DNA from: Neobacillus sp. SuZ13
Lineage (GTDB): Bacteria; Bacillota; Bacilli; Bacillales; Cytobacillaceae
Direction of reading: 5' to 3'
Length of the DNA: 64,000 bases
Assembly (NCBI RefSeq): GCF_030123365.1
Contig: NZ_CP126107.1
Span: 3,147,501 to 3,211,500 of the forward strand
Shown: positions 41,929 to 53,067 of the stretch, piece by piece
Layout of the letters: the number at the start of each line of letters is the position of its first letter
Numbering within the stretch: position 1 is the stretch's first letter
Program-made: the position numbers and the translations under genes
The notes under the pieces: generated by a model
The model's database searches: none
Seen by the model: the letters and a program-made list of their open reading frames with translations, nothing else
What the model was told of the DNA's origin: nothing

Positions 41929-43833
41929 TTAACCAACATTTTTCATTGAATTGCTCCCTGTAAACTGACTATTATACAGGTCTGCATAAAATCCGTTTTG
42001 TTCTAGTAATTCCACATGTGTTCCTTTTTCAATGACACTTCCGTTATTCATCACAAGGATTAAATCAGCATCCCGAATCGTCGATAATCTATGGGCAATC
42101 ACGAAGCTGGTCCTCCCTTTCATCAAGTGGTTCATCGCTTTTTGAATTTGAACCTCTGTTCGCGTATCAACACTGCTGGTGGCTTCATCCAGAATAAGGA
42201 TCGCTGGATTAGCAAGAATTGCCCTAGCTATCGTTAACAGTTGTTTTTGCCCCTGAGATATATTAGACGCTTCTTCATTCAAAATCGTATCATACCCATC
42301 TGGCAGCGTTCGAATAAAGTGATCAGCGGTGGCTGCGCGTGCCGCTGCCACCACTTCTTCTTTGCTTGCTCCCTCTTTTCCGTAGGCAATATTATCAAAA
42401 ATCGTACTATTAAATAACCAAGTATCCTGCAGCACCATTCCAAACAAACTCCTTAGGTGCTCCCTTTTTAACTCTCTCGAATCTACTCCGTCAATTAATA
42501 TGCTGCCAGAATTAATTTCATAGAAACGCATCAGCAAATTAATTAGCGTGGTTTTACCCGCTCCTGTCGGGCCGACAATTGCTACTGTCTGACCAGGTTT
42601 CACTTCTATTTCCATATCTTTGATTAGGAGTTCATTTTCCTCGTAACCGAAACTAACATGTTCAAAGGTAACTTCTCCTCTTGGACTAATGATCACCTTC
42701 GCATCAACGGCTTCTGGTACCTCTTCCGCTTCATCTAAAATTTCAAAGACACGTTCAGCGCTGGCGATCGTGGATTGAATGACGTTTGCGATCGATGCGG
42801 TTTGAGCAATCGGTTGGGAAAATTGACGTGCATATTGGATAAAGGCCTGGATATCACCAATTTCAATCGCTTTTTTTGTTACCAAGATCCCACCAACGAC
42901 AGATACGAGAACATAGCCGATATTATTGATAAAACCCATCAGCGGCATGATCAGCCCTGATACAAATTGTGCCTTCCATGCAGATTGGTAGAGCGTTTCA
43001 TTGATTCCCTCGAATGTTTCAATTGATTTCTGTTCGTGGCCAAAAACTTTGACGACTTTATGACCTGTATACATTTCTTCAACATGACCATTTAGCTGGC
43101 CTAATGACTTTTGCTGCCCTTTAAAATACTGTTGCGACTTTTTAGCAATCTTTGCAATCGCTACACCGCTTAGCGGCAGTGTTAAAATGACAATCAGTGT
43201 CATTAATGGACTAATCGACAGCATCATGATAATTACACCGATAATGGTAACAACAGAGGTAATTAGCTGGGTTAAGCTTTGCTGTAAGGTCGTACTAATA
43301 TTATCGACATCATTAACCGCACGACTGAGAATTTCACCATGGGTACGGGAATCAAAGTATTTTAGCGGAAGCCGGTTTAGTTTCCCCTCTACCTCTTTCC
43401 GAAGATGGTAAACTGTCTTTTGCGCAACACCTGCCATAATATATTGTTGAATATAGGCAAATATTGCACTTAGAATATAGAGGCCAATGAGTAAAATAAT
43501 AATTTGACCAATATAATCAAAATCGATTTTAGCTCCTGGGATTCCTCTAAACTTCATCATCAAGCCTTCAAATAATTTAGTTGTCGCCTTCCCCAATATT
43601 TTAGGGCTGACAATCGCAAAAAATGTACTGATAATGGCTGTAATTAAAACTGCTAAAAGCTGTAATTTATATGGCTTTAAGTAGCTGATAAGTCTATTTA
43701 GGGTCCCTTTAAAGTTCTTTGCTTTTTGGACAGGCATGCCCATTCCCATCGGGCCAAATCCGCCGCCTGGTCCAGGGCCGGGTTTTCTAGCCCCTGTCTC
43801 TTGAGTGTGATTTTGATTGGAATCCTTACTCAT
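41929..43833 (-). CDS. ABC exporter half-transporter (YfiC-like)
   Basis: 634 residues: six membrane helices (about 45-330) and an ATPase domain (about 380-615). Walker A is VGPTGAGKTTL, the signature NISQGQKQLL is degenerate, and Walker B ends LILDEATSS with the catalytic Glu. It pairs with the gene at 43830; the start overlaps its stop (ATGA), with GAGGAGG upstream. A Gly/Met-rich N-terminal tail (PGPGPGGGFGPMGMGMP) is unusual. Likely a multidrug or lipid exporter. The in-frame extension to 43887 is rejected. Confidence 0.88.
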   Translation of the reverse strand: MSKDSNQNHTQETGARKPGPGPGGGFGPMGMGMPVQKAKNFKGTLNRLISYLKPYKLQLLAVLITAIISTFFAIVSPKILGKATTKLFEGLMMKFRGIPGAKIDFDYIGQIIILLIGLYILSAIFAYIQQYIMAGVAQKTVYHLRKEVEGKLNRLPLKYFDSRTHGEILSRAVNDVDNISTTLQQSLTQLITSVVTIIGVIIMMLSISPLMTLIVILTLPLSGVAIAKIAKKSQQYFKGQQKSLGQLNGHVEEMYTGHKVVKVFGHEQKSIETFEGINETLYQSAWKAQFVSGLIMPLMGFINNIGYVLVSVVGGILVTKKAIEIGDIQAFIQYARQFSQPIAQTASIANVIQSTIASAERVFEILDEAEEVPEAVDAKVIISPRGEVTFEHVSFGYEENELLIKDMEIEVKPGQTVAIVGPTGAGKTTLINLLMRFYEINSGSILIDGVDSRELKREHLRSLFGMVLQDTWLFNSTIFDNIAYGKEGASKEEVVAAARAATADHFIRTLPDGYDTILNEEASNISQGQKQLLTIARAILANPAILILDEATSSVDTRTEVQIQKAMNHLMKGRTSFVIAHRLSTIRDADLILVMNNGSVIEKGTHVELLEQNGFYADLYNSQFTGSNSMKNVG

Positions 43834-45557
43834 GCGATTTCCTCCTCTGACAGCTGTGACATGACAATCTCGCGATAAACCGCACATGATTCCATTAACT
43901 CTTTGTGTTTCCCGATTCCAGATATTTCACCGTTATCGAGAACAATAATCTGATCAGCGTCGATTATAGTACTAACACGCTGAGCTACAATTAATACCGT
44001 TGAGTTCCCCGTTTCGTTTTTAAGGGCAGCACGCAGCTTTGCATCTGTTTTAAAATCCAAAGCGGAAAAACTATCATCAAATATATAGATTTCCGGCTTC
44101 CGTACAAGGGCTCGCGCGATCGACAAGCGCTGTTTTTGTCCCCCGGAAACATTTGTTCCCCCTTGGGAAATTACCGCATCAAAGCCTTCTGGCATGTTAG
44201 AAATAAATTCTTTCGCTTGGGCCACTTCAGCAGCATGATCAATCTCATTTGCTGTTGCATCTTCTTTTCCATATCGAATGTTCTCTGCAATTGTTCCGGT
44301 GAAAAGTACGGATTGTTGTGGAACAAACCCTATCTTTTCACGAAGTTTTTCTTGTACCATATCCCTTACATCTATTCCATCGACAAGGACTTTACCGCTA
44401 TCGACATCATAAAAACGTGGAATCAAATTAATGAGTGTTGATTTTCCTGAGCCGGTTCCGCCAATAATGGCTGTTACTTCACCAGGTTTTGTCGAAAATG
44501 AGATATTTGAAATTGCTGGCATTTCCGCTCCTGGATAACTGAATGTTACGTCTTGAAACTCAACAAAGCCTTTTTTTCCTTCTTCTACTTTTGACGATGA
44601 TGGATCTTTAATATCTGCTACCGTCTCCAGCACTTCATTGATTCGAACAGCAGATACCGATGCCCTTGGAATCATGACAAACATCATCGACAGCATAATG
44701 AATGAAAACATAATTTGCATCGCATATTGGATAAACGCCATCATATCTCCGACCTGCATATGGCCATTGCTAATCCGCAGTCCGCCAAACCAGACAATCG
44801 CTACTGAGGAAAGGTTTAGGACCACCATCATAATCGGCATCATCGCGGCCATAATTTTATTGACCTTAATGGCTGTTTCGGTTAAATCCCAGTTCGCATC
44901 ATCAAAACGCTTCTTCTCATGCTCCACTCGGTTAAAGGAGCGAATGACACGAATGCCGGTTAAGTTTTCGCGTAGAACTCGATTTAAATTATCTAACTTT
45001 ATTTGCATCGCTTTAAAAAGTGGAATTCCCTTTCTTGCAATGATTACAATCGCAAGTACGAGAACAGGCAGAGCAACAGCAAGAACTAAGGTAAGCTTTG
45101 CATCTTTTGAATATGCCATGATGATCCCACCGATACACATCATCGGTGCCATTGCCATCATTCGCAGCATCATCACTAATACTTGCTGGATCTGGGTTAT
45201 ATCGTTGGTTGTTCTCGTAATCAATGAGGCTGTTCCGAGCTGATCAAACTCATGCAGTGAAAAGTTTCCGACGTGGGAGAAAATTTTGCTTCGTAATAAC
45301 TTTCCAAAGCCTGATGCTGCTTTTGCTGAGTAGAAACTAGCTGCAATCGAACAAATCATCCCCCCTGCCGCCACAAGCAGCATAAAACCGCCAATTTTCC
45401 ATATGTAGCCCGTATCTCCTTTTACTACCCCTTTATCAACAATATCGGACATTAACGTTGGCAAATATAATTCTGATAATGATTGTAAGAGGACGAGAGC
45501 TAAAACCAGATAAATGGCTAATTGAAATGGTTTTAGAAATTTGGTTAATTTAATCAA
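43830..45557 (-). CDS. ABC exporter half-transporter (YfiB-like)
   Basis: 575 residues: six membrane helices (about 15-290) and an ATPase domain (about 340-560). Walker A is GGTGSGKSTL and the signature NVSGGQKQRL is canonical, but Walker B is IYIFDDSFSALD with Asp in place of the catalytic Glu. The two subunits thus form an asymmetric heterodimer like YfiB/YfiC, with one degenerate site. The start is TTG 45557 after GAAGGA. It is first of a two-gene operon. Confidence 0.88.
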   Translation of the reverse strand: MIKLTKFLKPFQLAIYLVLALVLLQSLSELYLPTLMSDIVDKGVVKGDTGYIWKIGGFMLLVAAGGMICSIAASFYSAKAASGFGKLLRSKIFSHVGNFSLHEFDQLGTASLITRTTNDITQIQQVLVMMLRMMAMAPMMCIGGIIMAYSKDAKLTLVLAVALPVLVLAIVIIARKGIPLFKAMQIKLDNLNRVLRENLTGIRVIRSFNRVEHEKKRFDDANWDLTETAIKVNKIMAAMMPIMMVVLNLSSVAIVWFGGLRISNGHMQVGDMMAFIQYAMQIMFSFIMLSMMFVMIPRASVSAVRINEVLETVADIKDPSSSKVEEGKKGFVEFQDVTFSYPGAEMPAISNISFSTKPGEVTAIIGGTGSGKSTLINLIPRFYDVDSGKVLVDGIDVRDMVQEKLREKIGFVPQQSVLFTGTIAENIRYGKEDATANEIDHAAEVAQAKEFISNMPEGFDAVISQGGTNVSGGQKQRLSIARALVRKPEIYIFDDSFSALDFKTDAKLRAALKNETGNSTVLIVAQRVSTIIDADQIIVLDNGEISGIGKHKELMESCAVYREIVMSQLSEEEIA

Positions 45558-45715
45558 TATCCTTCAACTCCGTTTTTTAATTGATTAAGAATAACTGTAG
45601 CTTATTTTTATGAACTAAATATGAACAATTATATGAAATTAGTTTTTTTATCCAACTCCATGGTAATTTGGCAAGACTAAGTATATTCCCGTCTGGAAAT
45701 CCCATCAAATTTTTG

Positions 45716-45743
45716 CAAAATAAAAACACAGGAGCTCCTGTGT
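45716..45743 (-). terminator. Terminator of the secreted-protein gene
   Basis: ACACAGGAGCTCCTGTGT is an 18-base perfect palindrome, followed on the minus strand by TTTTTATTTTG. Confidence 0.7.
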
Positions 45744-45756
45744 CGATAAAATACAG

Positions 45757-46515
45757 CTATTTATTACGTTCTTTATGAACAACTGTCCGAACTAATTTCC
45801 ATTGGCCATGATCATAAACCCACGTTGATTCAACAGAGGCAATTACGTCAGCATTGGCAATCCCGGTAATTCGCTGTTCACCTAGTAACCCTACTTGATT
45901 ATTCTCTACAGGTATGGGCTGGAGACTGCTATATGGATTCACGGTTAGCTCTGTCGGTTCATTTAGCTTGCCATGATAATATAATCCAAGTTTTTTATAA
46001 TACTTCTGACGGTCCTTTAAATCAAACAGATAAGACTTTCCTGTTTTGGCGAGTTTGATCTCTGCTTTATATCCATGAAGAAAATGGCTATCCATTTCAA
46101 GAGGTTCTGGCAGATTAAGTTTCGTCTGTTCAAAATTCCGAATAGAATAGGAGTAATTCTGAACAATTCGCTCATTCCCCCCTTTCAACACACTTGCATA
46201 TAGGTCTTTTACTCCATCATTGTTTAAATCGACAAGTTCCAATGCCGCCTTAGCCCCACTTTCTAGAGGAAGGGTGTATTTCTTTCCGTTTGAAGCGCTA
46301 ATTTCAATATAGATTTTCTCCAAAAAGGCATCCTCTTTCTGATAAGGAACACCTTTTAATATGATTTCTTCCTCTTTTCCGTCTCCAGTAATATCTGCAT
46401 TTTCATTTGAAATAGTGATTGTTTTTGTTGTTTCTTCAATCGCATACACGCCAGTAATGGCAGTAAGTGACATGAGAAAAAATGAAACAATGACCAAAAG
46501 CATCTCTCTTTTCAT
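45757..46515 (-). CDS. Secreted protein of unknown function
   Basis: 252 residues with a clear signal peptide (MKREMLLVIVSFFLMSLTAI, cleavage after about 25). A possible calcium loop DLNNDGVKDL (about 93-102) and DITGDGKEEE (about 42-51) are like VCBS/FG-GAP repeats. The rest is beta-rich. No enzyme motif is seen. It is divergent in position from parC. Probably an exported lipid- or wall-associated protein; not assigned. Confidence 0.65.
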   Translation of the reverse strand: MKREMLLVIVSFFLMSLTAITGVYAIEETTKTITISNENADITGDGKEEEIILKGVPYQKEDAFLEKIYIEISASNGKKYTLPLESGAKAALELVDLNNDGVKDLYASVLKGGNERIVQNYSYSIRNFEQTKLNLPEPLEMDSHFLHGYKAEIKLAKTGKSYLFDLKDRQKYYKKLGLYYHGKLNEPTELTVNPYSSLQPIPVENNQVGLLGEQRITGIANADVIASVESTWVYDHGQWKLVRTVVHKERNK

Positions 46516-46572
46516 CCATCAGCCCCCCAAAACTCTGTTACTTGTTAGTATGACCAGTTCTGGAAAAAAGAT

Positions 46573-46604
46573 GAAAAAGGACACTCTATTTTTTAGAGTG
46601 TCCT
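46573..46604 (-). terminator. Terminator of parC
   Basis: AGGACACTCTA and TAGAGTGTCCT, 5-base loop, T run on the minus strand. Confidence 0.85.
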
Positions 46605-46612
46605 GTAATAAT

Positions 46613-49051
46613 TTATTCACTAGGTTTATCTGGTGCAGATACTTTCCAAACAGTGGTTACCTTTCCGTTGTCTTCTTCATCAAGAATAAATGAACCATTT
46701 GAATAACGGTCACTGTAGTGAATATCGATTGTAAGAAGTGTCTCTAGATATCCTTTATCCGTTTGGATAAAAATCACATCTTGCTCATTGGCAATTTCAA
46801 AACCTACAATGCGATGTGGATTTGATTTAAGTTCTCTTAAAATGACTACGCCGCGTTTGGCACGAGTAGCTTTTTCAAATTCTTTCATTTTCATTCTCTT
46901 TACCGCCCCACGCTGTGTAGCGATAACAATTGTTTCGTTGCTATCAGGAAGAATTAGTTTACCACCGATCACGAAATCATCATCTTTTAAATTGATCCCT
47001 TTCACACCTGCAGCACGAGCACCAACAATACTAATTTCTTCTTCATGAAACCATAGGGCATAACCTAAGTGGGTAATTAAGAATAATTCTTTGGTTCCGT
47101 CGGTTAAATGAACATCGATCACTTGATCATCATCTTTTAAATTGATACCAACAAGTGGTTTAGAGTATCGTTGAGCTTTGTATTGTTTTAGTTCCGTTTT
47201 CTTGGCCATGCCATTTTTCGTGACAAAGACAAGGAATAGATCAGCATCAAAGTCTTTGACTGGAATCGCTTGGATGATTTCTTCATCACGGTCAATCGGA
47301 ATGATATTAGCCACATGCTGTCCAAGGTCCTTCCAGCGGATATCTGGCAGCTCATGAACAGGACAGAATAAGTAGTTTCCTTTATTTGTGAAGAGAAGCA
47401 GGACATCCTTCGTATTCATTTCGAGTTGAGCTAATAAACGGTCTGAATCCTTCATTGCTAAATCCTGACCATTGGAAGCCGCATAGGAACGAGTACTTGT
47501 CCGTTTTACGTATCCTTGTTTCGTAATCGTTACAATAACATCTTCACTTGGGACAGTTACTTCCAAATTGATTTTCAATTCTTCAATTTCTGCTTCAATC
47601 TTTGAACGTCGTTCATCTGCAAAACGTTTTTTGACGTCTTTTAATTCTTTTTTGATCACAGAGAAAAGAGTTTTCTCACTTGCTAAAATGTTTGTAAGTT
47701 CTTCGATTTTCTTTGCTAACTCTTCGGCTTCCTGTCGAAGTGCAGTAATATCGGTGTTTGTTAAGCGATATAACTGTAAGGATACGATCGCTTCAGATTG
47801 CGGCTCCGTAAAGGCAAACTTTGCAATTAAATTGTCCTTTGCGTCGCGTTTATCCTTGGATGCACGGATAGTAGCAATTACTTCATCAAGGATCGATAGG
47901 GCCTTCATCAGACCTTCAACGATATGCTGTCTTTCTCTAGCTTTATTAAGATCATATTGCGACCTTCTGGTGACAACTTCTTTTTGGTGCTCGATATAAG
48001 CATCCAATAATTCTCTAAGTCCCATTAATTTTGGACGTTTCTTATGAATTGCAACCATATTAAAATTATAGGTTACTTGAAGATCACTATTTTTATATAA
48101 ATAGTTCAAGACACCAGCTGCATCGGCATCTTTCTTCAGTTCAATGACAATTCGGAGGCCGGTCCGGTCTGTTTCATCACGGATTTCTGAGATTCCTTCC
48201 ACTTTACGGTCGAGACGGAACTCATCCATTTTTTTGACGAGATTAGCTTTATTCACCTCATAAGGAATTTCCGTAATAACGATTTGCTGCTTACCGCCAC
48301 GAACCTCTTCAATGTCAGCTTTGCTTCGAACGATTATTTTTCCTTTACCAGTTTCATAGGCTTTTTTAATTCCATCTATTCCTTGAATAATACCGCCCGT
48401 TGGGAAATCTGGACCTTTGACAATCGTCATCAGTTCCTCTACAGAACAATCAGGATGGTCCAATCTCTTGATAACCCCGTCAATGACTTCGCCAAGGTGA
48501 TGCGGAGGAATATCTGTTGCATATCCCGCAGAAATTCCTGTCGATCCATTAACAAGCAGGTTTGGAAACATTGCCGGCAAAACTGTTGGCTCTTTGGAAG
48601 TATCATCAAAGTTAGGAATAAATTCAACTGTATCTTTTTCGATATCTCGCATTAATTCTGCCGCAATGGCGGAAAGCCTTGCTTCTGTATAACGCATCGC
48701 CGCTGGCGGGTCACCATCGACGCTGCCGTTGTTTCCATGCATTTGCACGAGGACATTTCGAACCTTCCAGTCCTGACTCATCCGTACCATGGCCTCGTAA
48801 ACAGAGGAATCACCGTGTGGATGATAGTTACCAATTACATTACCCACTGTTTTTGCTGATTTTCGAAAACCTTTATCGTGTGTATTTCCTTCTACATGCA
48901 TCGCATAGAGAATTCTTCGTTGTACTGGCTTTAGACCATCACGTGCATCCGGAAGGGCACGTTCTTGGATAATATACTTACTATATCTGCCAAAACGATC
49001 ACCAATGACATCTTCTAGAGGCAAGTCTCGGAATTTTTCAGTTGCACTCAT
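46613..49051 (-). CDS. parC: DNA topoisomerase IV subunit A
   Basis: 812 residues. The quinolone-resistance region reads [14 protein letters not shown] (wild-type Ser), and the catalytic Tyr is in AMRYTEARL. The C-terminal beta-pinwheel repeats (about 490-805) hold several GYVKRTS-like blades. It decatenates daughter chromosomes with ParE. The end of the parE gene overlaps the parC start by four bases. Length is normal. Confidence 0.96.
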   Translation of the reverse strand: MSATEKFRDLPLEDVIGDRFGRYSKYIIQERALPDARDGLKPVQRRILYAMHVEGNTHDKGFRKSAKTVGNVIGNYHPHGDSSVYEAMVRMSQDWKVRNVLVQMHGNNGSVDGDPPAAMRYTEARLSAIAAELMRDIEKDTVEFIPNFDDTSKEPTVLPAMFPNLLVNGSTGISAGYATDIPPHHLGEVIDGVIKRLDHPDCSVEELMTIVKGPDFPTGGIIQGIDGIKKAYETGKGKIIVRSKADIEEVRGGKQQIVITEIPYEVNKANLVKKMDEFRLDRKVEGISEIRDETDRTGLRIVIELKKDADAAGVLNYLYKNSDLQVTYNFNMVAIHKKRPKLMGLRELLDAYIEHQKEVVTRRSQYDLNKARERQHIVEGLMKALSILDEVIATIRASKDKRDAKDNLIAKFAFTEPQSEAIVSLQLYRLTNTDITALRQEAEELAKKIEELTNILASEKTLFSVIKKELKDVKKRFADERRSKIEAEIEELKINLEVTVPSEDVIVTITKQGYVKRTSTRSYAASNGQDLAMKDSDRLLAQLEMNTKDVLLLFTNKGNYLFCPVHELPDIRWKDLGQHVANIIPIDRDEEIIQAIPVKDFDADLFLVFVTKNGMAKKTELKQYKAQRYSKPLVGINLKDDDQVIDVHLTDGTKELFLITHLGYALWFHEEEISIVGARAAGVKGINLKDDDFVIGGKLILPDSNETIVIATQRGAVKRMKMKEFEKATRAKRGVVILRELKSNPHRIVGFEIANEQDVIFIQTDKGYLETLLTIDIHYSDRYSNGSFILDEEDNGKVTTVWKVSAPDKPSE

Positions 49052-51027
49052 CCTTCAGAACCCTCCTCAGAGACCGTAATATTTTCATTTTCTAAGATCG
49101 TGTCATCTTCTTCTAACCCAAAGGCGACATTGGTTTCAATCCATTTGCGGCGCGGCTCAACTTTGTCGCCCATAAGCGTAGTAACTCGGCGTTCTGCTCT
49201 TGCCGCATCATCGATTTTCACGCGGATCAAGGTCCGAGTCTCAGGATCCATCGTTGTTTCCCAGAGCTGATCGGCGTTCATTTCACCAAGTCCTTTATAG
49301 CGCTGGATAATATAGCCTCTGCCCACTTTCTTGATGGCACCTTGAAGTTCATCATCATTCCATGCATATTCAATAATTTCCTTCTTACCTGTCCCTTTGC
49401 TTACTTTATAAAGCGGAGGCAGGGCAATAAACACTTTGCCTGCTTCTAACAACGGCTTCATATAGCGATAAAAGAAAGTAAGCAGTAGAACTTGAATATG
49501 TGCCCCATCTGTATCTGCATCGGTCATAATGACAATTTTGTCATAATTGATGTCTTCCACACTGAAATCCGATCCAACTCCGCCGCCGATGGCATGAATA
49601 ATTGTATTAATTTCTTCATTCTTAAAAATATCAGCAAGCTTAGCTTTTTCGGTATTAATGACTTTACCTCTGAGTGGAAGAACTGCTTGAAAACGTCGGT
49701 CACGTCCCTGTTTCGCTGAGCCTCCCGCGGAATCACCCTCAACCAGGTACAGTTCGTTTCTCTGCGGATTACGTGATTGGGCGGGTGTTAGTTTCCCAGA
49801 CAAGACAGCATCGGAACGCTTGCGTTTTTTACCGCTTCTTGCATCCTCACGTGCTTTTCTGGCCGCCTCTCTTGCTTGATAGGCTTTAATCGATTTTTTG
49901 ATAAGAAGGGAGCTAATATCAGGATTCTCTTCTAGAAAATAGGAGAGGTGCTCAGAAACAACTGAATCAACTGCTGACCGTGCTTCACTTGTTCCTAATT
50001 TCCCTTTTGTTTGTCCTTCAAACTGGAGCAATTCTTCCGGGATTCGAACGGAGATAATTGCCGATAATCCTTCACGGATATCTGCACCATCAAGGTTTTT
50101 GTCTTTGTCTTTTAAGAATGAAACCTTCCGAGCATAATCATTAAATACCCTTGTCATTGCTGTTTTTGCCCCGGCCTCATGGGTTCCGCCATCTCTTGTG
50201 CGGACATTATTTACAAAGGAGAGGACATTTTCAGAGTAGCCATCATTAAATTGAAAGGCAAAATCCACTTCAATTCCATGCTGAGAGCCTTCTAAACTAA
50301 TAACTGGATGGAGAACATCCTTCTCTTCGTTTAAATAGGCCACGAACGCTTCAATTCCATTTTCATAATGAAAGACTTCATGGAAATCGTTTCGGTCATC
50401 GATAATTTCGATTTTCAAACCTTTTAACAAAAAGGCTGACTCTCTTAACCTCTCACATAACGTTTCGAAATTAAAAGTAGTTGTTGAAAATATAGTTGGA
50501 TCTGGCTTGAAATGAATCGTTGTACCGGTTTGATTGGTTTTCCCGATTTTTTCAAGGGTTGTTACGGGTTTTCCCCCATTTTCAAAGCGCTGTTCATATA
50601 CGAAACCGTCCCTTTTAATGGTGACAGTTAGCCATTCTGATAAGGCATTAACAACAGATGCACCAACACCGTGCAAACCGCCGCTTGTTTTATAACCGCC
50701 TTGGCCAAATTTACCGCCGGCATGAAGGACTGTTAATATAACCTCTGGTGTTGGTTTCCCCATTTTGTGCATACCAGTAGGCATTCCGCGTCCACGGTCA
50801 TTAACACTAATAGAATTATCTTTGTGTATTTTTACAATGATTTGATCACCGAATCCACCAAGCGCTTCATCGACAGAATTGTCGACAATCTCATAAACTA
50901 GATGGTGTAGACCGCGTGAATCAGTGCTGCCAATGTACATTCCTGGACGTTTCCTAACCGCCTCAAGACCTTCAAGTACCTGTATGGCATCATCATTATA
51001 ATCAAAAACTTGCTGATTTCTTGCCAC
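49048..51027 (-). CDS. parE: DNA topoisomerase IV subunit B
   Basis: 659 residues. The GHKL ATPase domain has [30 protein letters not shown] and [11 protein letters not shown]. The TOPRIM domain has [19 protein letters not shown] and DADTDGAHI. It powers strand passage with ParC. The start is GTG 51027 behind AAAGGGG; the conserved [13 protein letters not shown] start supports it. It is the first gene of the parEC operon. Confidence 0.96.
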   Translation of the reverse strand: MARNQQVFDYNDDAIQVLEGLEAVRKRPGMYIGSTDSRGLHHLVYEIVDNSVDEALGGFGDQIIVKIHKDNSISVNDRGRGMPTGMHKMGKPTPEVILTVLHAGGKFGQGGYKTSGGLHGVGASVVNALSEWLTVTIKRDGFVYEQRFENGGKPVTTLEKIGKTNQTGTTIHFKPDPTIFSTTTFNFETLCERLRESAFLLKGLKIEIIDDRNDFHEVFHYENGIEAFVAYLNEEKDVLHPVISLEGSQHGIEVDFAFQFNDGYSENVLSFVNNVRTRDGGTHEAGAKTAMTRVFNDYARKVSFLKDKDKNLDGADIREGLSAIISVRIPEELLQFEGQTKGKLGTSEARSAVDSVVSEHLSYFLEENPDISSLLIKKSIKAYQAREAARKAREDARSGKKRKRSDAVLSGKLTPAQSRNPQRNELYLVEGDSAGGSAKQGRDRRFQAVLPLRGKVINTEKAKLADIFKNEEINTIIHAIGGGVGSDFSVEDINYDKIVIMTDADTDGAHIQVLLLTFFYRYMKPLLEAGKVFIALPPLYKVSKGTGKKEIIEYAWNDDELQGAIKKVGRGYIIQRYKGLGEMNADQLWETTMDPETRTLIRVKIDDAARAERRVTTLMGDKVEPRRKWIETNVAFGLEEDDTILENENITVSEEGSEG

Positions 51028-51280
51028 TAAAATACCCCTTTCATTCCCTACAAAAAGAAGTATCCTTCTAATTGCTCATGAACTAATTGATTAGTCATTC
51101 TTTATATATCTTTTTATAAAATTAAAAGAGAACCAATGTTTGCCGCTTCTTATTTTAACATAAATCTTGCGGCGTCTATGCTTTATTGTAGCGATTTATT
51201 TCGATTTAGCAAATACGTAATTTTAAACAACATAATTTTGTAATAATATAATCATGGGTTTAAAGCGTGTTAAAAATAAA

Positions 51281-51305
51281 AAAACTGCTAAATATTAGCA
51301 GTTTT
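51281..51305 (-). terminator. Terminator of the CoA-binding protein gene
   Basis: AAAACTGCTAA and TTAGCAGTTTT, 3-base loop, T run on the minus strand. Confidence 0.85.
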
Positions 51306-51317
51306 AGGGTTGAATAG

Positions 51318-51737
51318 TTAAGCTTTAGAAATCGCATGTTCTACTTTAATGCAACGATTCATTATAACCGTATAGCCCTTACTTTTTAAGAATTCATAGG
51401 CTTCTTCGTTTTCAAGGCCAAGCTGGGCCCAGTAGATATCTGCATCGATCTCATCAAACTCTTTCGCAACATCAAACAATTGTTCTGATCTGCGGAAAAC
51501 ATTAACAATGTCCACATGTCCTTCGATTTCCTTAAGGGATGCAAAAGCTTTCACCCCTAATGCAGATTCAATCGTAGGATTCACCGGAATAATTTCATAG
51601 CCAGCTTTTTGCATTGCTTCAGATACTTGATAGGAAGTTCGTTCAGGATTATTACTCAAACCAACTACCGCAATTCTTTTTGCCTTTTTTAAAATCATTC
51701 CAATTTCATTGCGACTTGGATTTTCAATTGTCATCAT
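51318..51737 (-). CDS. yneT: CoA-binding domain protein (YneT/YccU-like)
   Basis: 139 residues, single Rossmann CoA-binding domain with VVGLSNNPERTSYQVSEAM and YWAQLGLENEEA. Homologues bind CoA; the substrate is unknown. ATG 51737 with AGGAG five bases upstream is preferred over GTG 51743. The position near parE and plsY matches yneT of B. subtilis. Confidence 0.87.
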   Translation of the reverse strand: MMTIENPSRNEIGMILKKAKRIAVVGLSNNPERTSYQVSEAMQKAGYEIIPVNPTIESALGVKAFASLKEIEGHVDIVNVFRRSEQLFDVAKEFDEIDADIYWAQLGLENEEAYEFLKSKGYTVIMNRCIKVEHAISKA

Positions 51738-51823
51738 TCTCACTCCTAGGGTCTTTTTCTTTATTTTACCTATATTTTCAAAAAAAACATAATCAAAAGC
51801 TTAACTGGTCGCCTTCTTACTTC

Positions 51824-52762
51824 CTAGTTGTAAAGAGTAACACAGTTTCTCCCACTGTCTTTTGAAAAGAAGAGTGCTTGATTCGCCTCTAGTATTATGT
51901 CCTCTTTTGTTTTCCCTTTAGAAAATTCGGAAATTCCAAAGCTGCAAGTGACCTTATCGATATTCTCAAAATGAAATTCCTCGATAATCGAACGGATGGA
52001 TTCTGCTAATTCCTTTGCCCTATTTCCGTCGGTTCCAGGAGTGAGCAAAATGAATTCCTCTTCTCCCCAACGGACAAAAATATCTGATTCACGAATCCGT
52101 TGTTGAACGATGATGGAAATAGTAGAGAGTACTTTATCTCCTGCTTGTTGCCCAAACCTTTCATTCACATGTTTAAAGAAATCAATATCCATGATAATCA
52201 TCGAAATAGACTGGTTTAATCGTTCAGCACGTCTCATTTCCACTTCTAAGATCGCATTCATTTCCAATTGGTTTATACTGTATGTTAGAGAATCCATCAG
52301 GAATAATTGCCTGTTCTCTCTATTTTCATTCTCTAAATGGGTAATATCTTTACAGACACATAAGTATTGGTTCGAACCCGGTATCGTCTCATATTTTAAA
52401 TTAAAGAAAATCTCTTCATTATTGATGTTGATCCAGTGCATATCTACAGAGTTTTTCCCCATTTCTATGATTTCATCAAACCATCTTCTTTTGTCGCTTG
52501 GATAAAAATAATTAGTATCTTCTATAAAAAATCTAGAAAGGTATTTCAATTTAGGTAGCTGGGTCTGAGCCTTACTAATTCCAGTAAAGTTACAAAAGGC
52601 TTGATTGAATTCGATAATATCCTCGTGATCAGTAACAAAGATCAGGTGGTCTTGAACGTTCAATAAAGCTTTCGTTAACTTCTTTTGTTTGGAAATTTCT
52701 TTTTCAAGCTGTTTCACATCTTTGTATTGGTAAGTTAAGTATGGGTGAATATTAGCCGCCAC
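51824..52762 (-). CDS. PAS-GGDEF protein with degenerate catalytic motif
   Basis: 312 residues. An N-terminal PAS domain (about 35-150) is followed by a GGDEF domain (about 155-312). The expected GGEEF is WGEEEF, with the second Gly replaced by Glu, and the usual DPLTGLYNR is DSLTYSINQ. MDIDFFK keeps the metal-binding Asp. It may bind c-di-GMP or GTP without making it, or be weakly active. GTG 52762 follows AGAGGTG by six bases. The context adds nothing. Confidence 0.8.
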   Translation of the reverse strand: MAANIHPYLTYQYKDVKQLEKEISKQKKLTKALLNVQDHLIFVTDHEDIIEFNQAFCNFTGISKAQTQLPKLKYLSRFFIEDTNYFYPSDKRRWFDEIIEMGKNSVDMHWININNEEIFFNLKYETIPGSNQYLCVCKDITHLENENRENRQLFLMDSLTYSINQLEMNAILEVEMRRAERLNQSISMIIMDIDFFKHVNERFGQQAGDKVLSTISIIVQQRIRESDIFVRWGEEEFILLTPGTDGNRAKELAESIRSIIEEFHFENIDKVTCSFGISEFSKGKTKEDIILEANQALFFSKDSGRNCVTLYN

Positions 52763-52799
52763 TTGAAGCACCTCTTTCTTTCATTCAGGATATATGATA

Positions 52800-52834
52800 A
52801 AACCGACCATTGATTACGTTACTTGGGTCGGTTT
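52800..52834. other. Nine-base inverted repeat between divergent genes
   Basis: AAACCGACC and GGTCGGTTT, 17-base loop, without a T run. It sits between the GGDEF protein and plsY. The rest of the 305-base gap shows nothing else I can name. It may be an operator or mRNA leader. Confidence 0.35.
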
Positions 52835-53067
52835 GGTATGTATTTCTATGATTTTATCTAAATTATATTGACTCCCCGCATGGCTTTCAATGGATTAACA
52901 AATGGTTTGAAAATTCTCCTTATTTTCGTAATAAAATTGACTCTATTTGTTCTTACTTTTGACCAGATTCAAAAAAGCAAACGCATATGAAAGGATTGAT
53001 AGTGTTTTTTCTAAATTCCATGGTAAAATAGAAGGACTGGATCTTTTTGTAGAAGGAGAATTTGTTA

